A stretch of DNA of 38,075 nt from Halobacteriales archaeon SW_5_70_135 (lineage in GTDB: Archaea; Halobacteriota; Halobacteria; Halobacteriales; SW-7-71-33): positions 1 through 38,075 of the forward strand of contig PXSK01000005.1 in assembly GCA_003022865.1 (NCBI GenBank). Direction: 5' to 3'. Positions 9,983-19,112 of this stretch are shown piece after piece. Numbering within the stretch: position 1 is the first letter of the stretch; the number at the start of each line of letters is the position of its first letter. The position numbers and the translations under genes were made by a program. Under the pieces are notes generated by a model. The model was given only the letters and a program-made list of their open reading frames with translations, made no database searches and was not told the origin of the DNA.

Positions 9983-10808
9983 CGTCGCTCACCTCCTCGG
10001 TGTCGTCCGCCGTCTCGGCCTCCGCCTCGGTCTCCGCCTCGGCCTCGGACTCGCCTTCGGGACCGCTCTCCGCGACCGCGTCGTCGCTGTCGCCGTCGTC
10101 GTCGCCGTCGGTGAACTGCTCGTCGATGACGACCACGTACTCGGCGACCGTTTCCAGGCGCTCGCCGTCGGCCTCGAAAACGACGGTGTTCGGCCCGGAG
10201 CCGGGCGTCACGTCGATCGTCTCGATCCGGCCGACCTCGCCGGCGTGACTGCCGCCGACGGCGGTGACGAGGGCACCCTCCTCGTAGGGGAAGTGCACCA
10301 CGACGCTGCCGTCGTCGTTGTCGACCACCAGCGAGTCGCCGACGCCGTAGTCGTCGGCGTCGGCGTCGTCGTCGTCGAGCACGAGGTTCATCCCGTCGTG
10401 GAGGTTCAGCTGCGTGCGGCCGCCCTCGACGTGACGCTTGCCGACGATCTTCCCGAGCCTCGAGCCCGCCGCGTCGGCGTCGATCGGCGTCAGCGCCAGG
10501 CGACCACCCTCGCCGGGGAACACCCGGTAGTACTCGTCGCGTTCGGGGAAGGCGAGGATGTCGAACATCCCCACCGGCCGGGCGTCGTCGCGGGCGGGCT
10601 CGCCGTTGATGTGGACGCTCTCGTGCTCGACGGCGTACCGCACCTCCTTGCGACTGTCCGCGTAGCCGAGCACGTCCCGCAGCAGGATCGTCAGCGGGAC
10701 GCCGTCGTCGCCGTGCGGGCCGGCGTCGGCCTTGACCGTGAACGTCTCCGTCTTGCGGCTGACGGGCCAGGAGTCCGGCGCCGACAGCCGCTTCTGGTGC
10801 TCGCTCAT
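9975..10808 (-). CDS. rps4e: 30S ribosomal protein S4e with long acidic C-terminal tail
   Basis: [60 protein letters not shown]; tail ...[44 protein letters not shown]. Confidence 0.95.
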   Translation of the reverse strand: MSEHQKRLSAPDSWPVSRKTETFTVKADAGPHGDDGVPLTILLRDVLGYADSRKEVRYAVEHESVHINGEPARDDARPVGMFDILAFPERDEYYRVFPGEGGRLALTPIDADAAGSRLGKIVGKRHVEGGRTQLNLHDGMNLVLDDDDADADDYGVGDSLVVDNDDGSVVVHFPYEEGALVTAVGGSHAGEVGRIETIDVTPGSGPNTVVFEADGERLETVAEYVVVIDEQFTDGDDDGDSDDAVAESGPEGESEAEAETEAEAETADDTEEVSDDE

Positions 10809-11173
10809 CCGCTCTCACCTCGCTGCTCGATGCGCTCGCGGCGGCGGTCGTCGTCGAGGTCCAGCTCCGTCACGCGGAGGTTGGAGGCGTCAAGCGGCCG
10901 CGGCACCTCCTCGCCCTCGGCGGTCTCCTGGATCACTTCCTCGACGTGGACGACCCCGTCGCGCAGGTCGACGTCGACGACCTCGTCCTCGTGGCCAGCG
11001 AAGTCGCCGCGCAGCACTTCGACGGTGTCGCCCTGGTTGACCCGCACACGGCGCACGCCGTACTCCTCGCGCAGCTCCGCGGAGAGCGTCGAGCGCACGT
11101 GCTTGTGTCGCTCGTGCAGCGCTGCGTCGCGCGTCTGGTTTCGTTGGGTGCGTGGTTTCTCGCTCATAGTCAT
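10805..11173 (-). CDS. rpl24: 50S ribosomal protein L24
   Basis: [60 protein letters not shown] (KOW-like). An alternative start two codons downstream is possible. Confidence 0.94.
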   Translation of the reverse strand: MTMSEKPRTQRNQTRDAALHERHKHVRSTLSAELREEYGVRRVRVNQGDTVEVLRGDFAGHEDEVVDVDLRDGVVHVEEVIQETAEGEEVPRPLDASNLRVTELDLDDDRRRERIEQRGESG

Positions 11174-11568
11174 ACGATCATCGTCGCGGTCGAGGCGATA
11201 GCGCCGAAGCGCTCGGCCACCTCGCGGGCTATCGGCCCCTTGATCTCGGTGCCGCGGGGCTCGTCGTTGTCGTCGACGATCACCGCGGCGTTGTCCTCGA
11301 ACTTCACTCGCAGCCCGTCCGGGCGACGGATCGGCTTGCGCTGGCGCACGACCACGGCGTTGAGCACCTGCCGTCGCATCTCGGGGGTGCCCTTCGTCAC
11401 CGACACGGTCACGTGGTCGCCCAGGCCGGCCTTGGGGTGGCGGTTCAACGTGCCCGAGTAGCCGGAGATCGAGGTGACCTTCAGCTCGCGGGCGCCGGTG
11501 TTGTCCGCACAGGTCACCAGCGACCCCTTCTCGAGGCCCTGGGTGACGTCGGCGTTCATCGCCTCCAT
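11170..11568 (-). CDS. rpl14: 50S ribosomal protein L14
   Basis: [61 protein letters not shown] overlap with S17. Confidence 0.95.
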   Translation of the reverse strand: MEAMNADVTQGLEKGSLVTCADNTGARELKVTSISGYSGTLNRHPKAGLGDHVTVSVTKGTPEMRRQVLNAVVVRQRKPIRRPDGLRVKFEDNAAVIVDDNDEPRGTEIKGPIAREVAERFGAIASTATMIV

Positions 11569-11906
11569 CAGTCTCCCTCCAGTGTCTCGACGACGACGTG
11601 TGATTTCGTCTTCGAGAGAGGACGACACTCCGCGATGCGGACCTCGTCGCCCTCTGCCGGATCGAGCACGCCCGGTACGTGGGCCGGAACGCGTGACCGT
11701 CGCTTCATGTACCGGTCGTACTTCGGCACGTAGACGTCGTACTCGCGTTCGACGACGACCGTCCTGTCCATCTTCGTCGACGCGACCGTCCCCTCGAGGG
11801 TCTGTCCGCGGACGGACAGCTCCCCGTAGAACGGGCACGTCTCGTAGTCGTACGTCTCGGGATCGTCGGGTTCGGGTGGTCGTGGTACGTCCAGTCCTAT
11901 CGCCAT
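11568..11906 (-). CDS. rps17: 30S ribosomal protein S17
   Basis: [79 protein letters not shown]. Confidence 0.95.
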   Translation of the reverse strand: MAIGLDVPRPPEPDDPETYDYETCPFYGELSVRGQTLEGTVASTKMDRTVVVEREYDVYVPKYDRYMKRRSRVPAHVPGVLDPAEGDEVRIAECRPLSKTKSHVVVETLEGD

Positions 11907-12253
11907 CGTGAGTCACCTCCGCGCTCCGTCCGCCGGGCCGGCCGCGCGACGAGCCGCGAGCCGTCGACGAGCACGCGCTCGGCGTCCTCGCCGTCGCTCT
12001 CGTCGGGGTCGACCCCGGCGGGCTCGCGCCCGGGAGCGACCGACGGGTCGGCCGTCCGGACCGCGAACTCGAGGGTGCTGCCCCGCTTCGGGACCTGCCG
12101 GACGCGACCGTCCCGGCCCTCGACGTGGAACGTCTTTGTCGTCTCGACCGCGACGCGGCCCTCGATGCCGGCGCGGCCGGGGTCGTCGGCGTCGACGACC
12201 CGTACGGACAGGCCGTTGAGCTCGTGTCGCGGGAGCGTCGCTGCCGTGATCAT
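11897..12253 (-). CDS. rnp1: Ribonuclease P protein component 1 (Rpp29/POP4 family)
   Basis: [63 protein letters not shown]; conserved archaeal location between L29 and S17. Confidence 0.9.
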   Translation of the reverse strand: MITAATLPRHELNGLSVRVVDADDPGRAGIEGRVAVETTKTFHVEGRDGRVRQVPKRGSTLEFAVRTADPSVAPGREPAGVDPDESDGEDAERVLVDGSRLVARPARRTERGGDSRWR

Positions 12254-12468
12254 GTCTCGGCCTCCTCGAGGTCGCCCTCCTCGCGGCGGATCGTCTCGAT
12301 GCGGGCGATCGCCTTCCGCAGTTCCTTGATCCGCCCGGGGTTCTCGGGCTGTCCGCCGGCGGCCTGCACCGCCCGCTCGTTGAGTAACTCGGTGCGGAGG
12401 TTCTCCAGCTCGTCCTCGCGCTCCGGCGGCGTCATGTCGCGGACCTCCGCGGGGTAGATGATCGTCAC
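12250..12468 (-). CDS. rpl29: 50S ribosomal protein L29
   Basis: EVRDMTPPEREDELENLRTELLNERAVQAAGGQPENPGRIKELRKAIARIETI. Confidence 0.94.
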   Translation of the reverse strand: MTIIYPAEVRDMTPPEREDELENLRTELLNERAVQAAGGQPENPGRIKELRKAIARIETIRREEGDLEEAET

Positions 12469-13538
12469 TGCTGGTCACCTCTCTCGTTCTCGTCCTCGTC
12501 CTCGTTCTCGTCGCCCTCGTCCGTGCTCGCGTCCGTGTTCGTGTTCGCGCCTGCGCCGGCGTCAACGTCGACGTCCGTCTCGCCTCCGGCGGCCGTGGTG
12601 GCCTCCGCCTCGATCTCGGCTTCGGCCTCCTCGAGCAGTTCCTCGGCCTCGCTCTCGCTCTCGTCGGAGGCGTCGAGGTCCTCGACGTCGCCTTCGACCT
12701 CCTCGAGGTCGGGCTCGACGCTCTCCTCGCCGGGCACCTCGACCTCCTCGAACTCCTCGACCTCCTCGACGTCGGCCGGCTCGTCGGCAGCCATGCCGTC
12801 GTCGCCCGCGTCGTCGCCGGGCTCGGCGGGCATCCCCTCGGGCACCTCGGCGCCGACGTCCTCGGTGGTCTCGGGCTCCTCCAGGAGGTCCTCGAGGGAC
12901 TCCTCGGCCGCCTCGGCGTCGACGACCAGGTCCTCGACGTCGGCGTCCTCGTCGACGCGGAAGTCGTCGGGCAGCTGTGCGCCCGGCGGGATGATCTTCA
13001 CGTTGACGCCGATCGTGCCGAGCTTCATCACCGCGACCGACTGGCCGTGGTCGACGATCGTCTCGGCGGGCTCGCCGTTGTGCTTGATGTAGCCCTCGTT
13101 GAACTTCTCCACCCGCGAGCGGGCGCCGGTCACCTTGCCGGCGAGGACGATCTCCGCGCCCAGGGCGCCGGCGTCCATGATCCGCTCCAGGGTGGTGTGC
13201 CCGGCGTTGCGGAAGTACCAACCCCGCTCGAGGGCGTTCGCCAGGCGGTCGGCGACGATCCGGGCGTTCAGGTCCGGCTCGTCGACCTCCTGGACGTCGA
13301 TCTGGGGGTCCTCGAGGTCGAACTGCTCCTCCAGGGCGGTCGTGATCTTGCGGATGTTCTCGCCGCCCTTGCCGATCACCATGCCGGGCTTCTCGGCCTT
13401 GAGCACGATCTGGGTGCCCATCGGCGTCGGCGCCATCTCCATGCCGCCGTAGCCGGCGCGACCGAGCTCCTCCTCGAAGAACCGGTCGATCCGGGTGCGT
13501 TGTAGCCCCTGGTGGATGAAGTCCTGCTCGTCACTCAT
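12465..13538 (-). CDS. rps3: 30S ribosomal protein S3 with a very long acidic C-terminal extension
   Basis: MSDEQDFIHQGLQRTRIDRFFEEELGRAGYGG...GMVIGKGGENIRKITTALEEQF (KH domain)...GTIGVNVKIIPPGAQLPDDF, followed by roughly 150 acidic low-complexity residues. Confidence 0.95.
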   Translation of the reverse strand: MSDEQDFIHQGLQRTRIDRFFEEELGRAGYGGMEMAPTPMGTQIVLKAEKPGMVIGKGGENIRKITTALEEQFDLEDPQIDVQEVDEPDLNARIVADRLANALERGWYFRNAGHTTLERIMDAGALGAEIVLAGKVTGARSRVEKFNEGYIKHNGEPAETIVDHGQSVAVMKLGTIGVNVKIIPPGAQLPDDFRVDEDADVEDLVVDAEAAEESLEDLLEEPETTEDVGAEVPEGMPAEPGDDAGDDGMAADEPADVEEVEEFEEVEVPGEESVEPDLEEVEGDVEDLDASDESESEAEELLEEAEAEIEAEATTAAGGETDVDVDAGAGANTNTDASTDEGDENEDEDENERGDQQ

Positions 13539-14016
13539 CGTCGTTACCTCCGGCGGGCGGCTCGTCGGCCTCGGCGACGAGCTCGACGTCCACCTCGGGA
13601 GTGGTCGACGGCGAGGAGCGACCGAACGCACGCGGCGTGCGGCCCTCGATCTCGCCGACCTTGTGGGCGGCGACGTGGACGATCTCCATCGTCTCGGGCT
13701 CGAAGCCCTGGTGTTCGGCGTTGTTGGCGACGTTCTCGACGAGGTCGAGGAAGGCCCCGCTTGCCTTCTCCGGGTAGCGGCCGGCGTCCCAGCCGTCGAC
13801 GTCGGAGCGGTGTCCGACGCCGCCGTTGTGGGACCTGAACGGCACCGCCTGCTCGCCGTCGACGACGGCTTCGAGGTACGAGCGGGCGTCGCCGATCGTG
13901 CGGCCCTTGATCTCGCGAGCGATCGCGACGCTGTGCTTGTGGCTGACGTGTCGCTCCCGGAGCATGCCCTTGGCGGTCACCTCCGAGTCGACGTCTACTG
14001 AGTAGCTGATTCCCAT
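13531..14016 (-). CDS. rpl22: 50S ribosomal protein L22
   Basis: MGISYSVDVDSEVTAKGMLRERHVSHKHSVAIAREIKGRTIGDARSYLEAVV. Confidence 0.95.
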   Translation of the reverse strand: MGISYSVDVDSEVTAKGMLRERHVSHKHSVAIAREIKGRTIGDARSYLEAVVDGEQAVPFRSHNGGVGHRSDVDGWDAGRYPEKASGAFLDLVENVANNAEHQGFEPETMEIVHVAAHKVGEIEGRTPRAFGRSSPSTTPEVDVELVAEADEPPAGGNDDE

Positions 14017-14022
14017 ACGGTA

Positions 14023-14448
14023 TCACTTCAGCGGTACGAACTTCGAGGAGCGCGTGGCGCCGATGCCCGCCTGGCCGTGCTCGACGTCCCGACGGGTCAG
14101 CACGAACTCGCCGAGGTAGTGGCCGAGCATCTCCGGCTCCACCCGGACGCGCTCGAACTCCTGGCCGTCGTAGACGGCGAAGGTCTTCTCGACGAACGAG
14201 GGCAGCACCGGCATGTCACGCAGGTGCGTCCGGATCGGGTCGTTCGCCGTCGCCTCCGGGTCGGCCTCGCGGGCCTCCGCCAGGAGCTTCCGGTGTTCGG
14301 CGCCGAGTCCGCGCTCGATAGTTCGCCGCTGTCGGGCGGGAAGCAGTTCCGCGACCTCCTCGACGTCCATCGCCTGCAACGCTTCGAGCGTGTGGCCGCG
14401 GAAGGTGTACTCACCGTCGCGGCCGGTGCGGTAGTCGTCGGTACTCAT
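14023..14448 (-). CDS. rps19: 30S ribosomal protein S19
   Basis: [69 protein letters not shown]. Confidence 0.96.
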   Translation of the reverse strand: MSTDDYRTGRDGEYTFRGHTLEALQAMDVEEVAELLPARQRRTIERGLGAEHRKLLAEAREADPEATANDPIRTHLRDMPVLPSFVEKTFAVYDGQEFERVRVEPEMLGHYLGEFVLTRRDVEHGQAGIGATRSSKFVPLK

Positions 14449-15170
14449 TCGTCGGACCTCCCCCGCCCGGTGCGCCGGGAGGAGATGTCACCCACCTTCC
14501 GGCCCGGCGGGGCGTTCCGGGAGACGCTCTTCGGCCGGCCGGGATGCTGGCGGCCGCCGCCGCCGAACGGGTGGTCGACGGCGTTCATCGCCACGCCACG
14601 CACGGTCGGATACTTCGAGCCGCGGGCGCGCATCTTGTGGTGCTTGTTGCCGGCCTTGACGAACGGCTTGTCCGTCCGTCCACCGCCGGCGACGACGCCG
14701 ATCGTCGCCCGACACTCCGGGTCGAGCCGCTTCGTCTCGCCGGAGGGCAATTGGACGACGGCGGCGTCCCGGTCGTGGGTGATCAGGTCGGCGCTCGTCC
14801 CCGAGGCGCGGGCGAACTTGCCGCCGTCACCCGGCTGTGACTCGACGTTGCAGACGGGCACGCCCTCCGGGATCTCGGCGAGCGGCAGCGTGTTGCCCGG
14901 CTCGATGGCCGCCGAGACGCCCACCTGGACGCGGTCGCCGACGGCGACACCCTCCGGCGACAGCACCAGCCGGTGGTCGCCGTCTTCGAACGCCACCTCG
15001 GCGATCGGCGCCGACCGCGCGGGGTCGTGTTCCAGACCGACGACCTCGCCGGCGACGACGTCCGTGTCCTCCGTGCGCTTGTGCTCCTTTTCGGACGTGT
15101 AGCGGTGCGACGGCGCCCGGAAGGTGGGACCGCCACGACCGCGTCGTTGACCCTGGATGCGTCGTCCCAT
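14445..15170 (-). CDS. rpl2: 50S ribosomal protein L2
   Basis: [28 protein letters not shown]...[46 protein letters not shown]. Confidence 0.97.
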   Translation of the reverse strand: MGRRIQGQRRGRGGPTFRAPSHRYTSEKEHKRTEDTDVVAGEVVGLEHDPARSAPIAEVAFEDGDHRLVLSPEGVAVGDRVQVGVSAAIEPGNTLPLAEIPEGVPVCNVESQPGDGGKFARASGTSADLITHDRDAAVVQLPSGETKRLDPECRATIGVVAGGGRTDKPFVKAGNKHHKMRARGSKYPTVRGVAMNAVDHPFGGGGRQHPGRPKSVSRNAPPGRKVGDISSRRTGRGRSDE

Positions 15171-15171
15171 C

Positions 15172-15429
15172 TCAGAACACCCCGATCCGTGAGGCCACTT
15201 CTTGGGCGTCGTCCTCCTCCGCGAGGGCGACGACGGCCTTCTTGTCGCCGTCCATCGTCACCTGCGTGTTCACGTCCTCGACCTCGACGTCGAAGCGCCC
15301 GGCGACCGCCTCGGCGATCTCCGACTTCGAGGCGTCGTCGCGGACGACGAACTGCAGCTTGTTGTCGAAGTCCATCGCGTTCATCGCCTTCTCGGTGACG
15401 AGTGGATACTTCACGACGGCGTGACTCAT
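15172..15429 (-). CDS. rpl23: 50S ribosomal protein L23
   Basis: MSHAVVKYPLVTEKAMNAMDFDNKLQFVVRDDASKSEIAEAVAGRFDVEVEDVNTQVTMDGDKKAVVAL. Confidence 0.96.
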   Translation of the reverse strand: MSHAVVKYPLVTEKAMNAMDFDNKLQFVVRDDASKSEIAEAVAGRFDVEVEDVNTQVTMDGDKKAVVALAEEDDAQEVASRIGVF

Positions 15430-16187
15430 CGCTCGCTCACCTCCGCGACGGCGCTCTCCGTGTACAGCGCGAGCCGACCGGGCTGGCCGCCCGGCGCCAG
15501 GTCCTCGGCGTCGACCTCCCTCGCGGTGGTGACGGTCGCGCCACAGAGGTTGCGGGCGGCCCGCGACGGGCCGGCATCGCTCGAGGTGACCACGAGCACC
15601 GAGGCGGGCGTGCGGTACTTCCGTCCGCGGGTCTTGCCGCGCCCGGAGCGAATCGTCCGGCCCTCCTCGGCGCGCTCGACGTCCCGGTAGAGGCCGAGCG
15701 ACTCCAGCGCGTCGACCGCCGCCTTCGTCTTCTTCAGCTCCTCGAACTCGTCGCTGACGACGACCGGAGCTTCGGCGGAGAACGCGTGGCCGCGCTCCGC
15801 GACGCGGTCCTCGTCGGCGGTGGCGACGACCGCCGAGCGGATCGCCTTCTTCCGTTCCTTGTCGTTGATGTCGCGCGTGCGGTCGGTCTCGGCCTTCGGC
15901 GGGTGGGCCTTCCGACCCTTCACCGCCTGTGGCACCCGTCGGGCGACGGAGTTACCGGGCACCTGGGTTCGTGGCACGTGGGCCATGCCGCGACCCGAGC
16001 CGAACGACTCCGCCGTCGTCCGGAAGCCCGCACGCGGGTCTGTGCCGTAGTCCTGCTTTCGGTTGGCCTGAGCGGCGAGCACCGCCGTGCGGATGAGGTC
16101 CGGTCGGACCGTCCCCTCGAAAACCTCCGTCCGGAGGTCGCCGGCGGGCTCGCCGTCCAGGTCGCGTACTGTAACGTTCATTGTCAT
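15426..16187 (-). CDS. rpl4: 50S ribosomal protein L4
   Basis: MTMNVTVRDLDGEPAGDLRTEVFEGTVRPDLIRTAVLAAQANRKQDYGTDPRAG...GSGRGMAHVPR; ATGA overlap with L3. Confidence 0.95.
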   Translation of the reverse strand: MTMNVTVRDLDGEPAGDLRTEVFEGTVRPDLIRTAVLAAQANRKQDYGTDPRAGFRTTAESFGSGRGMAHVPRTQVPGNSVARRVPQAVKGRKAHPPKAETDRTRDINDKERKKAIRSAVVATADEDRVAERGHAFSAEAPVVVSDEFEELKKTKAAVDALESLGLYRDVERAEEGRTIRSGRGKTRGRKYRTPASVLVVTSSDAGPSRAARNLCGATVTTAREVDAEDLAPGGQPGRLALYTESAVAEVSER

Positions 16188-17185
16188 GCACCCTGTTTGG
16201 ATTCCGTGGAGACGTACCGCACCTCGGGGTCGAGACGCGGCTGGTCGGTGGGCCGTACCGCCGGTCGCAGGCGGACGAGCCGCTGCTCCGGGCCGGGCAC
16301 CGAGCCTTTCAGGAGCGCGTACGAACCCGAGACCTCGCCGTAGTTGACGAACCCGCCGTCGGGGGTGGGGTCGTCGTCGGCGGGGTCGCCGGTCGCGACG
16401 ATGCGCTTGTTGAGTTCGGTGCGCTGGTGGTAGCCCGTCTGGCCCTGCTGCGGGACCGTCGAGCGCACCCGCGAGGGGTTCCACGGGCCGAGGTTGCCGA
16501 TCCGGCGCCGCCACCCCTGGCGGTAGTGCTTGCCCTTGCGTTTCTGGACGCCCCAGCGCTTCACCGGGCCCTGCAGGCCCTTGCCCTTCGTGACGCCCGC
16601 CACGTCGGCGTACTCGCCGTCGCGGAACACGTCGGTCACCGTGTGTTCGCCGCCCTCGGCGACCAGTTCGCGAGCGAACTCCAGACGCTTGTCGACGCTG
16701 CCGCCGCCGACGCGGGTCTCCATCACGTCCGGCGTGGTCTTCGGGACGGCGTCGACGGCGTCGGGGACCGTGTGCGTGATGACACGCACCTCGTCGACGT
16801 CGTCGGGCACGGCGCCGCCGCCGTTCTCCGGGACGTCGAGCGTACGGTCGAGTTCGTCGCGGACGTCCTCGGCGTCGGCCCAGACCTCCGACACGGGCGT
16901 GAGCCCGTAGGAGGTGTCCTCGTACGCTCGCAGGGCGACCGCCCGCATCGGCGGCGTCTCCACGATCGTGACGGGCACGGTGTGCTCCATGCCCTCTCGG
17001 GGGGAGTCCGCACGGTCGTCGATCATGACGACGTGGGACATGCCGGCCTTGTAGCCGGCGAAACCCTGCAGCGTCGGCTGTCCGTCCGCGTCGGGCCAGG
17101 TGTTGAAGCGGGGCGTCTCGTCCGCCGCCCGCGACCGTGGCCCGAACGCCAGCGAACCTTTGCGTGGTCTGTCTGACTGTGGCAT
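16184..17185 (-). CDS. rpl3: 50S ribosomal protein L3
   Basis: MPQSDRPRKGSLAFGPRSRAADETPRFNTWP...GVTKGKGLQGPVKRWGVQKRKGKHYRQGWRRRIGNLGPWNPSRV. Confidence 0.97.
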   Translation of the reverse strand: MPQSDRPRKGSLAFGPRSRAADETPRFNTWPDADGQPTLQGFAGYKAGMSHVVMIDDRADSPREGMEHTVPVTIVETPPMRAVALRAYEDTSYGLTPVSEVWADAEDVRDELDRTLDVPENGGGAVPDDVDEVRVITHTVPDAVDAVPKTTPDVMETRVGGGSVDKRLEFARELVAEGGEHTVTDVFRDGEYADVAGVTKGKGLQGPVKRWGVQKRKGKHYRQGWRRRIGNLGPWNPSRVRSTVPQQGQTGYHQRTELNKRIVATGDPADDDPTPDGGFVNYGEVSGSYALLKGSVPGPEQRLVRLRPAVRPTDQPRLDPEVRYVSTESKQGA

Positions 17186-17189
17186 GTGG

Positions 17190-17220
17190 GTGTCCTCCTT
17201 CGAGACAGGGGGTGCCTGTC
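17190..17220 (-). promoter_or_regulatory. L3 leader: stem-loop GACAGG-N5-CCTGTC (17204-17220) followed by strong Shine-Dalgarno GAAGGAGGA before the L3 ATG
   Basis: Direct reading of the 62-bp gap between the methyltransferase stop (17248) and the L3 start (17185). Confidence 0.5.
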
Positions 17221-17247
17221 GTGCGGGCGTCGTCCCTGGAGTGGGCC

Positions 17248-18081
17248 TCAGGCCCGCAGATTCAGGACCGCGAGTGTCGCGACGAGGGCTTCCTCGGTGC
17301 GCACGACCTCGCTGCCCTGGTTCGGAACCGTGTTGAGCCAGCGGTCGAACGGCGGCTCCCCCGGCGGGAAGCCGTCGGCGCCGGGCTCCGCGTCGACGCC
17401 GAGTATCGCCGGCAGCCCTCGCTCGGGCGCGCCGAAGGCGACGGTCGCTCCGTCGGTCTCGACGCGTCCGGCCGGACTCCCGACTGCCGACGCCCGCACC
17501 ACGTCGCCGTGGCGCGAGGCGGCGATCCGGAGTCCGGCGTCCTCACGGTCGAGCGCCGCCGGCAGGTCCGAGCGGTCGACCGACCAGTCGGTCCGGTCGT
17601 CGACGACCTTCGCTCGGACGGGGTCTCTCGAAGAGATCCTGACGGTCACGCGCTCCCCCACGTTCGGCTCCCGGTCGGGAGCGACGAGGGAGATCGGGTG
17701 TTGCAGGCCGCAATTGACCCGAACGCGCCCATCAGGGCCGACCTCGGTCACGATTCCCTGTCTCAACGACCCCGAACTCTGTGGTCCGGAGCCGGTCCGT
17801 GTCACGGCGCGCAGCGGCGGCAGTACGCCGGCGTACTCCAGTTCGTCCCGCTCGCCCCACGCCTCCTTTCGGAGGTGTGGTGGCGTCGCGGCGTAGGCCA
17901 GTACCGTGGCGACGAACCCGCCGCCCCACTGCGCTTCGCCGTCCGGGTCGGGGTAGACCGTCACGCGGTCCACGCGGAACACCGTCGCCGCGCGGGCGAC
18001 CGTGCCGAGCTTGCGCGTGGCGGCCCGTTTGTCAGCCGCGTCCCGGACGAGGGACGACGGCACGAGCACGCTGAGCGTCAT
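17248..18081 (-). CDS. Putative RNA methyltransferase (SPOUT superfamily, archaeal DUF171/C9orf114-like)
   Basis: MTLSVLVPSSLVRDAADKRAATRKLGTVARAATVFRVDRVTVYPDPD...YAATPPHLRKEAWGERDELEYAGVLPPLRAV; conserved archaeal location upstream of L3. Confidence 0.88.
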   Translation of the reverse strand: MTLSVLVPSSLVRDAADKRAATRKLGTVARAATVFRVDRVTVYPDPDGEAQWGGGFVATVLAYAATPPHLRKEAWGERDELEYAGVLPPLRAVTRTGSGPQSSGSLRQGIVTEVGPDGRVRVNCGLQHPISLVAPDREPNVGERVTVRISSRDPVRAKVVDDRTDWSVDRSDLPAALDREDAGLRIAASRHGDVVRASAVGSPAGRVETDGATVAFGAPERGLPAILGVDAEPGADGFPPGEPPFDRWLNTVPNQGSEVVRTEEALVATLAVLNLRA

Positions 18082-18242
18082 GCCGTGGCGCTTCCACGCC
18101 GTGCCACTAGACGGTAGCGATCCCTCGCCCGAGCGCGCACATAAGGGTGCCGATACCGACCCGGGCCTGTCGGGCGTTCCCACGGGCGCGGGCGGCGAGT
18201 CCGGAACTGTTAAATCCGTCTCGGCTCCCAGTGTCAGGTCGA

Positions 18243-18313
18243 GCGCTGGTGGTGTAGCGGTATCACATGTCCCTGCCACGGACATAACCCGGGTTCAAAT
18301 CCCGGCCAGCGCA
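18243..18313 (+). tRNA. tRNA-Gly (anticodon GCC)
   Basis: GCGCTGG...CCAGCGC acceptor pairing, anticodon stem TGTCC/GGACA with loop CTGCCAC (anticodon GCC), T-arm CCGGGTTCAAATCCCGG, discriminator A. Confidence 0.96.
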
Positions 18314-18436
18314 CTTCTCTCGAACTCCCGAGCGAGGAGCGAACCGACGAGCGAGCAATGAGAGAGAAAGCGCACGGATTCGAACCGGAGAGCGGGAGGT
18401 GAGCGCCGGAGGCGCGAACGGGAGCGACCGTGATAC

Positions 18437-18450
18437 ATCCCGGCCGGCAC
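18437..18450 (+). repeat. Partial direct repeat of the tRNA-Gly 3' end (ATCCCGGCCGGCAC)
   Basis: Compare ATCCCGGCCAGCGCAC at the tRNA 3' end; about 140 bp downstream in the same orientation. Confidence 0.5.
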
Positions 18451-18553
18451 ACTCTCACCCTCGCCGCGAACCGCCCGTAGTTCGGCGTTTATTACAGGTC
18501 GGCCCGGGTCTCATATCAACGTCAGTACATTTATTAGAGGTCTCTGTGAAAGG

Positions 18554-18943
18554 ATGACGATGCTCGGACTGATACTTCAGGAGGGAGGTGGCGCACTGGC
18601 GGCGTTCGGCTTGCTGTTCACACTGTTGCCGCCGATCGTCTTCTTGATTACGGTCGCAGGGATGTGGAAGATCTTCACGAAAGCCGGCAGGCCCGGATGG
18701 GCGGCGATCGTCCCGATCTACAACATCTGGGTGCTGACGAAGATCGGCGACAGCGGCGTGCTGTGGTTCGTCCTGTCGGTGCTGTTCGGGCTCCCGGTGA
18801 TCAAGATCTACATCGACGTGCTGAACAAGTTCGACAAGGGGATCGGCTACGCGCTCGGGATGTTCTTCCTCCCGTTCGTCTTCTTCCCGCTGCTCGGCTT
18901 CGGCGACGCTCAGTTCCGGAGTAGAGGTGCCACGCGAGCCTGA
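18554..18943 (+). CDS. Small membrane protein, DUF5684-like
   Basis: 129-aa TM protein with WKIFTKAGRPGWAAIVPIYNIWVLTKIGDSGVLWFVL...NKFDKGIGYALGMFFLPFVFFPLLGFGDAQF. Confidence 0.8.
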   Translation: MTMLGLILQEGGGALAAFGLLFTLLPPIVFLITVAGMWKIFTKAGRPGWAAIVPIYNIWVLTKIGDSGVLWFVLSVLFGLPVIKIYIDVLNKFDKGIGYALGMFFLPFVFFPLLGFGDAQFRSRGATRA

Positions 18944-19112
18944 CCGACTCCGGTCCGGTGAGGCGGTCTCCGCTCCCGACGGTCGCCGGGGGTGGAAGCG
19001 TAGCGTTTCCTCTCCTGACCGCGTTCTTCACGCAGGCGAGAGAGGCGAGACCCGGTCGGTCCCGGAGCCGGGACGTCCGAGCCGAGGAGAGGTCGTCGGA
19101 CCCGGGGCGCGG

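Noticed and set aside
9591-11201. 536-aa plus-strand ORF antisense to L5/S4e/L24
   Set aside because: Antisense shadow ORF; the acidic tail of S4e prevents stops on the opposite strand.
18234-18458. 74-aa minus-strand ORF over tRNA-Gly (…WPGFEPGLCPWQGHVIPLHHQRST)
   Set aside because: It is the antisense translation of the tRNA gene (the GFEPG-type artefact), not a protein.
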